Shown: piece by piece, positions 11,194-19,876 of the stretch | How positions within the stretch are numbered: position 1 is the stretch's first letter | Layout of the letters: every line of letters starts with the position of its first letter | Origin: Zhihengliuella alba | GTDB lineage: Bacteria; Actinomycetota; Actinomycetes; Actinomycetales; Micrococcaceae | Assembly (NCBI RefSeq): GCF_039538765.1 | Contig: NZ_BAABCJ010000007.1 | Span: 1 to 64,000, forward strand | Length of the DNA: 64,000 nt | Direction: 5' to 3' | Translations under genes and position numbers: made by a program | Notes under the pieces: generated by a model | Databases searched by the model: none | Seen by the model: only the letters and a program-made list of their open reading frames with translations | Told to the model about the DNA's origin: nothing

Positions 11194-11676
11194 CTAGGAG
11201 GCGAGCACCTCGTCGAGCATGCTCTCCGCCTTGACCTCGTCCAGCTTCTTGGCCAAAGCCAGCTCGCTGATGAGGATCTGCCGGGCCTTGGCCAGCATGC
11301 GCTTCTCGCCGGCCGAGAGCCCGCGGTCGTGCTCGCGGCGCCACAGGTCGCGGACGACCTCCGCCACCTTGATGACATCGCCCGACGCCAGCTTCTCGAG
11401 GTTCGCCTTGTAGCGACGCGACCAGTTGGTCGGCTCCTCGGTGAACTCCGCGCGGAGGACGTCGAAGACGTCGTCGAGACCGTCCTGGTCGACGACGTCG
11501 CGCACACCCACCAGATCCACATTCTCCGCCGGAACCTCGATCGTCAGGTCGCCCTGGGCGACCTTCAGTTTGAGGTACATCTTCTCTTCGCCCTTGATGG
11601 TCCGCATCTTGATCTCTTCGATCCGTGCGGCCCCGTGGTGGGGGTAAACTACCGTCTCGCCAACCTCAAAAACCAT
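11194..11676 (-). CDS. carD: CarD-family RNA polymerase-binding regulator
   Basis: 160-residue CarD homologue. The N-terminal Tudor-like RNA polymerase interaction domain (VGETVVYPHHGAARIEEI) is followed by the helical DNA-binding domain with NWSRRYKANLEKL, which contains the conserved Trp. In actinobacteria CarD stabilises open complexes, notably at rRNA promoters such as those at the left edge of this window. The ATG at 11676 is preceded by AAAGGGG, and an extended -10 TGATAAACT lies upstream on the minus strand (its TAAACT core is 11704-11709). Its position next to ispDF is typical of actinobacteria. Confidence 0.95.
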   Translation of the reverse strand: MVFEVGETVVYPHHGAARIEEIKMRTIKGEEKMYLKLKVAQGDLTIEVPAENVDLVGVRDVVDQDGLDDVFDVLRAEFTEEPTNWSRRYKANLEKLASGDVIKVAEVVRDLWRREHDRGLSAGEKRMLAKARQILISELALAKKLDEVKAESMLDEVLAS

Positions 11677-11941
11677 GTTTGATTTTCCCCTTTCCCACAG
11701 ACGAGTTTATCACGTGCCTTCTGGAAATACCGGCGCGTTGACCCTCCGTCCCCGGCTCCGTGCGCAATAATCCGCCCGCAGGGCAACGGCGGACCGCCGC
11801 TGCGGAGGCCGCGACGCCGCCGTCCGGACCGGGGCGGTGATTCTCTTCTACAACGAGTAGGATTGACGGGAATGCCGTCGCAGCGGGCCCCGCCCGGTGC
11901 GATCGATTAGTCGAGACCGAACCTGATGAGGAGTTCGTGCA

Positions 11942-12478
11942 GTGATCACCGCACAGAAGACGCGCGGACGCCGCGCCCTGGCCGTCGCCGCCCTCGGCCT
12001 GGTTGCCCTGAGCGCAGCCGGCTGCGGCGCCATCAACGACCAGGCCACCGCCACCGAGTACGCAGCGTCGGACGGCGTGAACTTCACCGCCGGCGACGCC
12101 GAGGTCCGCAACCTCATGCTGGTGACCACCGGGCCCGAGGCCGAGGCCCGCGTGCTCGGCAACGTGGTCAACGAGTCGGATCAGTCCGCCGAGCTCGAGC
12201 TGGGCATCAACGGCTCCTCCGTCACCATCGACGTCCCGGCCGGCACCACGGTGATGCTGAGCGAGGACGGCCACAAGACCACCGTCCCGTCCGCCGGCGA
12301 GCTCCCGGGCTCCATGGTCCCGGTGGACGTGACCGCCGGCAGCGAGTCCACCGAGGAACTGGTCCCCGTCATCGACGGCACCCTCGAGGAGTACCGCCAG
12401 TTCCTGCCGGAGGGCTACCAGCCGGAGAACAACGAGCACCTCAAACACGAGGAAGAGGAAGAGGCCGGCCACCACTAG
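11942..12478 (+). CDS. Small secreted lipoprotein, unknown function
   Basis: 178-residue predicted lipoprotein: basic N-terminus, hydrophobic segment, lipobox LSAAGC with Cys near residue 28. The mature part is acidic, Val/Thr/Gly-rich and probably all-beta; it resembles the immunoglobulin-like copper-chaperone (PCuAC-like) lipoproteins seen in actinobacteria, but the methionine/histidine copper motif is not evident, so I do not name it. The C-terminus is Glu/His-rich (HEEEEEAGHH). The GTG start at 11942 is preceded by GAGGAG. It is monocistronic, divergent from carD and convergent with regX3. Confidence 0.8.
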   Translation: MITAQKTRGRRALAVAALGLVALSAAGCGAINDQATATEYAASDGVNFTAGDAEVRNLMLVTTGPEAEARVLGNVVNESDQSAELELGINGSSVTIDVPAGTTVMLSEDGHKTTVPSAGELPGSMVPVDVTAGSESTEELVPVIDGTLEEYRQFLPEGYQPENNEHLKHEEEEEAGHH

Positions 12479-12526
12479 CCGTCCCGTGGCCGCCGGCACG
12501 ACGACGTCGGGCGGCGGCCGACAGCG

Positions 12527-12580
12527 CGAAGGGCTGCGGCCCCGGTCCACCGCTCGGTGGGCCGGGGCCGCAGCCCTTCG
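12527..12580. terminator. Bidirectional terminator (lipoprotein / regX3)
   Basis: 19-bp perfect stem (12527-12545 with 12562-12580) extended by an inner 6-bp stem CCACCG/CGGTGG (12547-12552 and 12555-12560). It sits between two convergent genes and can serve both strands. Confidence 0.85.
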
Positions 12581-12592
12581 TCCGTCCCGGCC

Positions 12593-13273
12593 TCAGGCCT
12601 CGAACTTGTAGCCGAGCCCCCGCACCGTGACCAGGTGCTGCGGGTTGGACGGGTCCGGCTCGATCTTCGAGCGCAGGCGCTTGACGTGCACGTCCAGCGT
12701 CTTGGTGTCGCCGACGTAGTCGGAGCCCCAGACCCGGTCGATCAGCTGCCCGCGGGTGAGGACGCGTCCCGCGTTGCGCAGCAGCATCTCCAGCAGCTCG
12801 AACTCCTTCAGCGGGAAGGGCAGGGGCTCGCCGGACACGCTGACCACGTGCCGCTCGACGTCCATCCGGACCGGCCCCGCCTGCAGGGTGGCCGTGACCA
12901 GCTCCTCCGGCTCGGCCTGGCGGCGCAGCACGGCGCGGACGCGGGCGACCAGCTCCCGCGACGAGTAGGGCTTGGTGACGTAGTCGTCGGCCCCCAGCTC
13001 GAGGCCCACCACCTTGTCGATCTCGGAGTCCTTGGCCGTGAGCATGATGACCGGGACGCTGGAGCGCTGGCGGATCTGCCGGCACACCTCGGTGCCGGAC
13101 TGGCCGGGCAGCATGAGGTCGAGCAGGACGAGGTCCGCGCCGGCCCGGTCGAACTCGGTCACGGCGTCCAGCCCGTTGTCCACGACCCCGACTTCGAACC
13201 CCTCCTTCTCGAGCAGGTAGGCCAGGGGGTCGCTCAGGGACTCCTCGTCCTCGACCACCAGAATGCGCGTCAT
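12593..13273 (-). CDS. regX3: Phosphate-response regulator RegX3
   Basis: 226-residue OmpR/PhoB-family response regulator. The receiver domain shows VVEDEE, the phospho-acceptor Asp in VLLDLMLPG and the switch Lys in DDYVTKPYS; the winged-helix DNA-binding domain ends with HLVTVRGLGYKFEA. Neighbours senX3 (4-nt overlap, 13270-13273), phoU and gpm identify it as the SenX3-RegX3 phosphate-sensing system. It probably binds the PHO-box-like repeat at 14530-14551 between senX3 and phoU. Confidence 0.92.
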   Translation of the reverse strand: MTRILVVEDEESLSDPLAYLLEKEGFEVGVVDNGLDAVTEFDRAGADLVLLDLMLPGQSGTEVCRQIRQRSSVPVIMLTAKDSEIDKVVGLELGADDYVTKPYSSRELVARVRAVLRRQAEPEELVTATLQAGPVRMDVERHVVSVSGEPLPFPLKEFELLEMLLRNAGRVLTRGQLIDRVWGSDYVGDTKTLDVHVKRLRSKIEPDPSNPQHLVTVRGLGYKFEA

Positions 13274-14469
13274 CTGTTCTCCTCTGAGTGCGTCGCGCGC
13301 GAGCCGCGCGGTTCGTCGACGGGCGGCGGGTTCTCCGCCGTCGTGCCTTCCTCGAAGACCGGCAGCCTCACCGTGAACGTCGAGCCCTGACCGGGCTGGG
13401 ACCAGACGGTCACCTCGCCGCCGTGGTTGGACATGACGTGCTTGACGATGCTCAGGCCGAGGCCCGTGCCGCCGGTCTGGCGGGACCGGGCCGAGTCGAC
13501 CCGGTAGAAGCGTTCGAAGATCCGTTCCTGGTCGTCCGCGCTGATGCCCGGGCCCTGGTCCGTCACGGATACCTCGACGAGGTCGTCGCGGACCCGCACG
13601 CCGACCCCGACCGTGGTGTTCTCCGGCGAGTAGCGGATGGCATTGTCCACGAGGTTGCGGAACGCGGTCATCAGCAGGTCGGGGTCCCCGTGGACGACGG
13701 CGTCCCTGGCCCCGCCGACCTTGACGGCGATGTTCTTGCCCTCGGCGGTCAACTTGTTGCGGTCGACGGCCTCGGCGAGGGTGTGCGCGACGTCGACGGG
13801 CCGGCCCTGGAGGACCACGTCCGTCCCCTGCAGCCGGGAGAGCTCGATGATGTCCTGCACGAGCGCCGAGAGGCGGTGCGTCTCCTTGTGCAGGCGGCCG
13901 GCGAAGCGCTTGATCGCGACCTCGTCGCCCGCGGCGTCCTCGATCGCCTCCGCCAGGAGCGAGACGGCCCCGACGGGCGTCTTCAGCTCGTGCGACACGT
14001 TCGCCACGAAGTCGTTCCTGATCGCCTCGGTGCGGGTGATCTCGGTGCGGTCGTCGGCCAGGAGCAGGATGTACCGCTCGGCCAGGGGCGCCACCCGCAC
14101 GTGCACGACGATGCCGCCCTGGCCCAGCGGGCCCCGGGGCAGCTCGAACTGGCGTTCCTCGATCACGCCGTCGGCCCGCACCCGGGCCGCGAGGTCGAGC
14201 AGCTCCTGGTGCACCACGGTGTGCCCGCGGACGAGCCCGTAGGCGTAGGCGGCCGGATTCGCCCGGACCACGCCGTTGACCTCGTCGATGACGACGAACG
14301 CCCGTCCGACGATGGAGAGGATCTCGGCGGTCCCGTCGGGCAGCGTCGGCTCGAGGACCTCGGGCACGGCGTCGCGGCGGCGCTGGCTGATGTGGAAGGC
14401 CAGCAGGCCGCCCGCACCGAGGAGCAGGCCGGTCAGGCCGGCCAGCACCAGTAGTAGGGAATCCATCAC
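13270..14469 (-). CDS. senX3: Phosphate-sensing histidine kinase SenX3
   Basis: 399-residue membrane-associated sensor kinase. One clear N-terminal transmembrane helix (LLLVLAGLTGLLLGAGGLLAF) is followed by a PAS-like domain, HisKA with the phospho-acceptor His in FVANVSHELKTPVGAVSLL (about 160), and HATPase with NLVDNAIRYSPE, DQGPGISADDQERIFERFYR and GTGLGLSIVKHV. Few or no residues lie outside the membrane, as in other SenX3 proteins, which sense phosphate through PhoU and the Pst transporter. The GTG at 14469 lies 6 nt after TAAGCT (14476-14481), suggesting a leaderless start; an in-frame ATG follows at 14466. Confidence 0.92.
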   Translation of the reverse strand: MMDSLLLVLAGLTGLLLGAGGLLAFHISQRRRDAVPEVLEPTLPDGTAEILSIVGRAFVVIDEVNGVVRANPAAYAYGLVRGHTVVHQELLDLAARVRADGVIEERQFELPRGPLGQGGIVVHVRVAPLAERYILLLADDRTEITRTEAIRNDFVANVSHELKTPVGAVSLLAEAIEDAAGDEVAIKRFAGRLHKETHRLSALVQDIIELSRLQGTDVVLQGRPVDVAHTLAEAVDRNKLTAEGKNIAVKVGGARDAVVHGDPDLLMTAFRNLVDNAIRYSPENTTVGVGVRVRDDLVEVSVTDQGPGISADDQERIFERFYRVDSARSRQTGGTGLGLSIVKHVMSNHGGEVTVWSQPGQGSTFTVRLPVFEEGTTAENPPPVDEPRGSRATHSEENR

Positions 14470-14529
14470 TGCACCAGCTTAGGCCGCTCGGACGGGCGCC
14501 CGCCGCCGCCCGGGGCCCCCGCGGGGCCG

Positions 14530-14551
14530 GTTCACCCAACGTTCACTTGCC
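14530..14551. promoter_or_regulatory. PHO-box-like direct repeat in senX3-phoU intergenic region
   Basis: Two adjacent 11-bp units, GTTCACCCAAC (14530-14540) and GTTCACTTGCC (14541-14551), match the GTTCACC direct-repeat pattern bound by actinobacterial phosphate regulators. The site lies between divergent senX3 (start 14469) and phoU (start 14650), consistent with autoregulation by RegX3. Confidence 0.7.
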
Positions 14552-14649
14552 CCGCCCGATTGGTTTACTTAGTAGTGTCAGTGTGAGCAATTGAGCCAGA
14601 CCGCCTCTCGCAGGTTTCAGGACGCAAGGTTCTGATGAAAGGACCCCCC

Positions 14650-15312
14650 ATGCGCAAAGTCTTCCAGGCCGAACTCCAGACCATCGGCGAGGAACTGATC
14701 AATCTCTCCAAGCTGGTCGCCGAGGCGATGGAACGGGCCTACGAGTCCTTCGCCAATGCCGACACGCAGCTGGCGCAGGAGGTCATCGCCGCCGACGCGC
14801 GGATCGACTTCCTGCAGAACAAGCTCGACGAGCACGCCATCGACGTGCTCGCCCTGCAGGGGCCGGTGGCTTCCGACCTGCGCATGATCGTGGGCTCGCT
14901 GCGCATGAGCGCCTCGCTGGAGCGCATGGGCGACCTCGCCCGGCACATCGCCCAGCTGACCCGGCTGCGCTTCCCGAACCAGGTGGCCCCCGAGTCCGTG
15001 CAGCCGACGTTCGCGGAGATGGCCCGCCTGAACATCGAGATCGCCACCAAGGTCGGCCAGCTGCTGGACACCCGGGACCTGGCCATCGCGGCGGAGATCA
15101 TCGGGCTGAACAAGGAGATCGACGAGCTGCACTCGTCCGTCTTCAAGGCCATCGCCAGCGACGACTGGGCCGAGTCCGCGCCCACGACGACGGACGTGAC
15201 GCTGGCGAGCCGCTACATGGAGCGCTTCGGCGACCACGGCGTCTCGGTGGCCCGCAAGGTCAACTACCTCGTCACGGGCGAGTGGGAGCCGAACCTCAAC
15301 GACAACGTCTGA
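14650..15312 (+). CDS. phoU: Phosphate signalling protein PhoU
   Basis: 220-residue PhoU: two three-helix-bundle repeats with the conserved acidic metal-binding signatures around ASLERMGDLARHIAQL and ASRYMERFGDHGVSVARKV. It acts at the membrane between the Pst transporter and SenX3 to keep the Pho regulon off when phosphate is plentiful. An in-frame ATG exists at 14635, but GAAAGGA at 14637-14643 is well placed for ATG 14650, giving the usual MRKVFQAEL start. Confidence 0.93.
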   Translation: MRKVFQAELQTIGEELINLSKLVAEAMERAYESFANADTQLAQEVIAADARIDFLQNKLDEHAIDVLALQGPVASDLRMIVGSLRMSASLERMGDLARHIAQLTRLRFPNQVAPESVQPTFAEMARLNIEIATKVGQLLDTRDLAIAAEIIGLNKEIDELHSSVFKAIASDDWAESAPTTTDVTLASRYMERFGDHGVSVARKVNYLVTGEWEPNLNDNV

Positions 15313-15342
15313 GTTCCGGCGCCGCCCTCCGCGGGCGGCAGC

Positions 15343-15387
15343 AGAGAGGGGGAGGCCCCGGCGCGATGCCGGGGCCTCCCCCTCTCT
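15343..15387. terminator. Bidirectional terminator (phoU / gpmA)
   Basis: 20-bp perfect stem (15343-15362 with 15368-15387) and a 5-nt loop, lying between the convergent genes phoU and gpmA. Confidence 0.85.
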
Positions 15388-15440
15388 CGCCCGCCGTGCG
15401 GCGGTGCTGCGTGCGGTCCGCTGCTACGCGGGCCCCGGCG

Positions 15441-16187
15441 CTACTTGCGGCCCTGGCTCGCGACGGCCTTGACGGCCTCGGCCGCGGCCTCGGGGTCCAG
15501 GTACTTGCCGCCGGCCACGGCGGGCTTGAAGTCCTCGTCCAGCTCGTACAGCAGCGGGATGCCCGTGGGGATGTTCAGCCCGGCGATGTCCTCGTCCGAG
15601 ATCCCGTCCAGGTGCTTCACGAGCGCGCGCAGCGAGTTGCCGTGCGCGGCGACCAGCACGGTCCTGCCGGCGACCAGGTCCGCCTTGATCTCCGACTCCC
15701 AGTAGGGCAGCATCCGCTCGAGGACGTCCTTGAGGCACTCGGTGCGCGGGGCGTCGTCGCCGAGGTCCGCGTAGCGCGGGTCGCCGATCTGGGAGAACTC
15801 CGAGGAGTCGTCCAGGGGCGGCGGCGGGGTGTCGTAGGAGCGGCGCCACTCCATGAACTTCTCCTCGCCGAACTCCTCCAGCGTCTCGGCCTTGTTCTTG
15901 CCCTGCAGCGCACCGTAGTGGCGCTCGTTCAGCCGCCAGTCGCGCTTGACCGGGATCCAGAGGAGGTCGGCCGACTCGAGGGCGAGGTTCGCCGTGGTGA
16001 TCGCGCGCTTCAGCAGGGAGGTGTGCAGCACATCCGGGCGCAGGCCCGCCTCGATCAGCAGCTCGCCGCCGCGCTTGGCCTCGGTCCGGCCCTGCTCGGT
16101 CAGGTCGACGTCCACCCAGCCGGTGAACAGGTTCTTCTCGTTCCAGTCGCTCTGCCCGTGACGGAGCAGGATGAGGGTGTAAGTCAT
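15441..16187 (-). CDS. gpmA: 2,3-bisphosphoglycerate-dependent phosphoglycerate mutase
   Basis: 248-residue cofactor-dependent mutase interconverting 3- and 2-phosphoglycerate in glycolysis and gluconeogenesis. The phospho-histidine motif LLRHGQSDWNEKNLFTGW (His about 10), ERHYGALQG and the second His in VAAHGNSLRAL are intact. The ATG at 16187 lies 6 nt downstream of TAGGAT (16194-16199), so it is probably leaderless. It sits beside phoU-senX3-regX3 as in many actinobacteria. Confidence 0.95.
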   Translation of the reverse strand: MTYTLILLRHGQSDWNEKNLFTGWVDVDLTEQGRTEAKRGGELLIEAGLRPDVLHTSLLKRAITTANLALESADLLWIPVKRDWRLNERHYGALQGKNKAETLEEFGEEKFMEWRRSYDTPPPPLDDSSEFSQIGDPRYADLGDDAPRTECLKDVLERMLPYWESEIKADLVAGRTVLVAAHGNSLRALVKHLDGISDEDIAGLNIPTGIPLLYELDEDFKPAVAGGKYLDPEAAAEAVKAVASQGRK

Positions 16188-16264
16188 GGTTTCATCCTAC
16201 AGACGGGCCGCCGCCGGGCACCGGCTGCGGCCGGATTCGCAGTAATGTTCCGGGCGGCTCGGCC

Positions 16265-16564
16265 TCAGTAGCTGTAGCCGCCGCGGCCGGAGACCGCAGG
16301 GCGCACGTCGGCGAGGTACACCGCGGCGACGCAGGCCGCGATGAGCTGCAGCAGGCCGCCGCTGCCCCCGTAGACGCTCAGCAGGCAGAACAGGGTGGAC
16401 CCGGCGGTCAGCGCTAGCCAGAAGCCCTTGGAGCGCTTGCCGGCGCCCTCGAAGTTCGCTGCCGGGCGGCGCACCGCGTCCAGGAACGCCCAGACGGCGA
16501 GGACGAGTGCGACGACGCCCAGCGCCAGGAAGAGATAGTGCTCGATCGCGTAAGCCAGACCCAT
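16265..16564 (-). CDS. DUF2516 family membrane protein
   Basis: 99-residue small integral membrane protein. Three hydrophobic stretches (about residues 10-30, 48-65 and 70-85) and the linker AVRRPAANFEGAGKRSKGFW match the DUF2516 family, which is restricted to actinobacteria and has no known function. The ATG at 16564 lies 6 nt after TAGACT (16571-16576), whose first three bases on the minus strand are the TAG stop codon of the upstream PLP enzyme gene: promoter and stop codon overlap. Confidence 0.85.
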   Translation of the reverse strand: MGLAYAIEHYLFLALGVVALVLAVWAFLDAVRRPAANFEGAGKRSKGFWLALTAGSTLFCLLSVYGGSGGLLQLIAACVAAVYLADVRPAVSGRGGYSY

Positions 16565-16573
16565 GCTGACAGT

Positions 16574-17911
16574 CTAGGCCCGGGCCCCCGCGCCGTGGTC
16601 GAGGGCGCGCGCCAGATCGGCCCAGAGGTCCTCGGCGTTCTCGATGCCCACGCTGAGCCGGACGAGGTTCTCCGGGACGGTGGGCGCCTCCCCCGGGTGA
16701 CGACGCCGGCGCTCGGCGAGCGACTCGACGCCGCCGAGGCTCGTGGCCGGCGTCCACAGCCGCAGCGCGGCGACGACGGCGTCCGCGGCGCGGAGGCCGG
16801 CCTCGGCGCCGTCGTCGTTCCCGGCAGCGTCGTTCCCGGCGCCCGCCGGCGCCACGGCGATGGAGACGACCGAGCCGAAGCCGTCCATCTGGGCGGCGGC
16901 GCGGGCGTGGCCGGGGTCCCCGGGCAGGCCCGGGTAGCGGACCGACTCGACCGCGGGATGGGCGGCGAGGCGCTCGGCGAGAAGCTGCGCGGTCGCCTGC
17001 GAGCGCTCCAGGCGCACCGCGAGCGTGCGCATCCCGCGCAGGGTCAGCCACGTCTCGAACGGCCCGGCGATCGCCCCGTGGAGGGTCCGGTAGGCCAGGA
17101 GCCGCTCGCGCAGAGCCGCCGAGGAGGTGACGACCGCGCCGAGGATCACGTCCGAGTGGCCGCCGAGGTACTTGGTGGCCGAGTGGACTACCACGTCGGC
17201 CCCGGACTCCAGCGGGCGCTGCAGCAGCGGCGTGGAGAACGTGTTGTCGACGACGGTCAGGATCCCGCGCTCCCGGGCGGCGGCGAGGATCGCCGGCAGG
17301 TCGGCGACCTCGAGCATCGGGTTGGTGGGGCTCTCGACCCACAGCAGGGTGGACGGCCCGGCGTCACCCGCGGCCCCGGCCGCCTCCGCGGGTGCGGCGT
17401 CGAGGGGAGCCGCGTCGAGGGGTGCGGCGTCCAGTGCGGCGACGACGGCGTCCGTGTCGGCGATGTCGACGTGGACCACCCGCAGCCCGGTCCGCCGGGT
17501 CAGGTCGCCCACGATGGCCAGGCTGCCGTTGTAGCTGTGCCGCGGCAGGACCACGGTGCCGCGGGCGGGCAGTAGCGACATGGCCGCGGCGATGGCGGCC
17601 ATGCCGGAGCCGAAGGCCAGGGCCGGCTGGTCCGCCCGCTCCAGCTCCGCCAGCGTGGCCTCGAAGGGATCCCAGGTGGGATTGGTGAAGCGGGCGTAGC
17701 CCCGCTCGCCGGCGTCGGGCAGGCCGGCGCCGCGGAAGGTGGAGGAGAGCACGATCGGGGGGTTCACGGGCTCGTCCGTCTCGTGCGGCGGGCGCCCGGC
17801 CGCCACGACGACGCTGTCCGGCGCCAGCCCCTGCCCGTGGCCGTGCCCGCCGGCCGGGGATCCGTGCGGGGAGAACTGTCCGGTGCCCTGCTCTGCGGTG
17901 CCTTCGCTCAT
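16574..17911 (-). CDS. Cys/Met metabolism PLP-dependent enzyme (cystathionine gamma-synthase/lyase type)
   Basis: Roughly 445-residue fold-type I PLP enzyme of the trans-sulfuration family. Visible: FTNPTWDPFEATLAELE, LAFGSGMAAIAAAM (phosphate binding), VVDNTFSTPLLQRPLE, the PLP-binding Lys in HSATKYLGGHSDV (about 245) and SLGGVESL near the C-terminus. Whether it is a synthase, a gamma-lyase or a homocysteine/methionine enzyme cannot be told from sequence. A 15-residue LDAAP triplet repeat (about 17375-17440) sits before WVESPTNP. ATG 17911 is 7 nt after TACCCT (17919-17924); an in-frame GTG lies at 17917. Confidence 0.85.
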   Translation of the reverse strand: MSEGTAEQGTGQFSPHGSPAGGHGHGQGLAPDSVVVAAGRPPHETDEPVNPPIVLSSTFRGAGLPDAGERGYARFTNPTWDPFEATLAELERADQPALAFGSGMAAIAAAMSLLPARGTVVLPRHSYNGSLAIVGDLTRRTGLRVVHVDIADTDAVVAALDAAPLDAAPLDAAPAEAAGAAGDAGPSTLLWVESPTNPMLEVADLPAILAAARERGILTVVDNTFSTPLLQRPLESGADVVVHSATKYLGGHSDVILGAVVTSSAALRERLLAYRTLHGAIAGPFETWLTLRGMRTLAVRLERSQATAQLLAERLAAHPAVESVRYPGLPGDPGHARAAAQMDGFGSVVSIAVAPAGAGNDAAGNDDGAEAGLRAADAVVAALRLWTPATSLGGVESLAERRRRHPGEAPTVPENLVRLSVGIENAEDLWADLARALDHGAGARA

Positions 17912-17993
17912 GCTCACGAGGGTAGGGCGCGGCGTTGTCCACGGGCCAGCCCGCGACCGCCGGCGACGGCATTGTTGCGGCTAGGCTGGTGGG

Positions 17994-18692
17994 GTGAGCC
18001 AGCAGCATGAGCACCCCCGCACGCCCGAGCGCTCGCCGTCGGCCCACCCCGGACCAGGCCTGTTCGTGGTCTTCGAGGGAGGCGACGGCGCCGGCAAGTC
18101 GACGCAGGCGGCCCGCCTGGCCGAGGCGCTCGACGCCGCCGGCGAGACCGTCCTGCGGACCCGGGAGCCGGGCGGGACGGAGATCGGCGAGGAGCTCCGC
18201 TCGCTCGTCCTGGACCACGGGCACGGCACCGTCGACCCGCGCACCGAGGCCCTGATCTTCGCCGCCGCGCGGGCCGCGCACGTGGAACAGGTCATCCTGC
18301 CCGCCCTCGCGGCCGGGCACGTGGTGGTCTGCGACCGCTACATCGACTCCTCGGTCGCCTACCAGGGCGTCGGCCGCGGCCTCGGCGTCGAGGACGTCCT
18401 GAACGTCAACCGCTGGGCGACCCAGGGGCTCATCCCCCACCTGACCGTGTTGCTGGACGTGGACGCCGCGGCCGGGCGCCGGCGTCGGACCGTCCGCGAC
18501 GCCGGCGGGGCGGACCGGCTCGAGGCCGAGTCGGACGACTTCCACACGCGCAACCGCCGGGCCTTCCTGGACCTGGCGGCCGGCGATCCGGCCCGATACC
18601 TGGTGCTCGACGCCGGTCAGGGCGTGGACGAGCTCGCCGGGGCCGTCCTCGAGCGGGTCCGCGGGCTGCGCGGCACCGGGGCGGGCGCATGA
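17994..18692 (+). CDS. tmk: Thymidylate kinase
   Basis: 232-residue dTMP kinase making dTDP. P-loop FEGGDGAGKST (about residues 27-37), TREPGGTEIGE, the DRY-type motif CDRYIDSSVAYQG and an Arg-rich LID region are present. The GTG start at 17994 follows TAGGCT (17982-17987) by 6 nt with no Shine-Dalgarno sequence. It overlaps holB by 4 nt (ATGA, 18689-18692); this tmk-holB pairing is widely conserved. Confidence 0.95.
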   Translation: MSQQHEHPRTPERSPSAHPGPGLFVVFEGGDGAGKSTQAARLAEALDAAGETVLRTREPGGTEIGEELRSLVLDHGHGTVDPRTEALIFAAARAAHVEQVILPALAAGHVVVCDRYIDSSVAYQGVGRGLGVEDVLNVNRWATQGLIPHLTVLLDVDAAAGRRRRTVRDAGGADRLEAESDDFHTRNRRAFLDLAAGDPARYLVLDAGQGVDELAGAVLERVRGLRGTGAGA

Positions 18693-19828
18693 GCGTCTGG
18701 GACGAGCTGCCCGGGCAGGACCAGGCCGTGGCGCAGCTGGAGCGCGCCGTCGCCGGCGGCGGCCCCGCGCACGCATGGCTGTTCACCGGGCCTCCCGGCT
18801 CCGGACGCTCGAACGCGGCGCGCGCCTTCGCGGCCGCCCTGCAGTGCGAGCACGGCACCGGCTGCGGCGCATGCAAGGGATGCCGGCTGACCCTGGCCGG
18901 CGCGCACCCCGACGTCTCCATGGTGACCACCGAGAACGTGAACTACATGATCAGCGACGTCCGCGAGCTGATCACCAAGGCGCAGGACCGTCCGTCCGGC
19001 GGACGGTGGCGCGTGATCGTCATGGAGGACGCGGACCGCATGACAGAGCGGACCACCAACGTCCTGCTCAAGGCGATCGAGGAGCCGCCGCCGCACACCG
19101 TGTGGATCCTGTGCGCGCCGAGTCCGGCGGACGTGCTCGTGACGATCCGGTCGCGGTGCCGGCCGCTGGGCCTGCGGGTGCCCAGCCGGGAGGCCGTCGC
19201 CGAGCTGCTGGTCCGCCGCGACGGCCTGACCGCCGAGCAGGCGGAGTTCGCCGCGCGGGTCAGCCAGTCGCACATCGGGGTGGCCCGGCGGCTCGCCCAG
19301 TCGGAGGAGGCCCGGCTGCGGCGGGACAAGACCGTGCGGCTGCCCCTGTACCTGCGCACGGTCGCCGACGCCGTCGCGGCCGCCGGGGAGATCGTCGAGA
19401 TCTCCACCAAGGAGGCCACGAGCTCGGCCGAGGAGCGCGCCGCCGCCGAGACGGCCGGGCTGCGCGAGCTGCTGGGGCTGGAGCCCGATGCGCAGATCCC
19501 GCCGCAGCTGCGCAGCCAGTTCAAGCAGGTCGAGGAGGCCACGAAGCGCCGTGCCCGCCGCGGGATGAACGACTCGCTGGACCGGGCGCTCATCGACCTG
19601 ACGACCGTCTACCGGGACGTGCTGGTCCTGCAGCTCGGGACGGGGACCGAGCTGGTCAACGACTATCTGGCCGAGCCGCTCCGGCAATTCGCCGCCCGGG
19701 GCACCCCGACCGATACGCTGGCGAGGATCGACCTCATCGCCGAGGCCCGCCAGCGCATCACGGCCAACGTGACACCGCTGCTGGCGATGGAGGCCATGAT
19801 GGCCGGCCTCCTGCCGCGCCGCGGCTGA
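18689..19828 (+). CDS. holB: DNA polymerase III delta' subunit
   Basis: 379-residue clamp-loader subunit. AAA+ fold with a P-loop-like GPPGSGRSNAARAF in which the catalytic Lys is replaced by Arg, as expected for the non-hydrolysing delta' subunit. The zinc-binding cysteines CEHGTGCGACKGC, the Walker-B-like VIVMEDADRMTERTTNVLLK and the SRC motif TIRSRCRPLGLR follow. A C-terminal collar domain completes it. Translationally coupled to tmk. Confidence 0.93.
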   Translation: MSVWDELPGQDQAVAQLERAVAGGGPAHAWLFTGPPGSGRSNAARAFAAALQCEHGTGCGACKGCRLTLAGAHPDVSMVTTENVNYMISDVRELITKAQDRPSGGRWRVIVMEDADRMTERTTNVLLKAIEEPPPHTVWILCAPSPADVLVTIRSRCRPLGLRVPSREAVAELLVRRDGLTAEQAEFAARVSQSHIGVARRLAQSEEARLRRDKTVRLPLYLRTVADAVAAAGEIVEISTKEATSSAEERAAAETAGLRELLGLEPDAQIPPQLRSQFKQVEEATKRRARRGMNDSLDRALIDLTTVYRDVLVLQLGTGTELVNDYLAEPLRQFAARGTPTDTLARIDLIAEARQRITANVTPLLAMEAMMAGLLPRRG

Positions 19829-19876
19829 GCACCTCCCGTCCGCGCCCCTCCCATCCGCACAGGAGTCCCCACCCGC

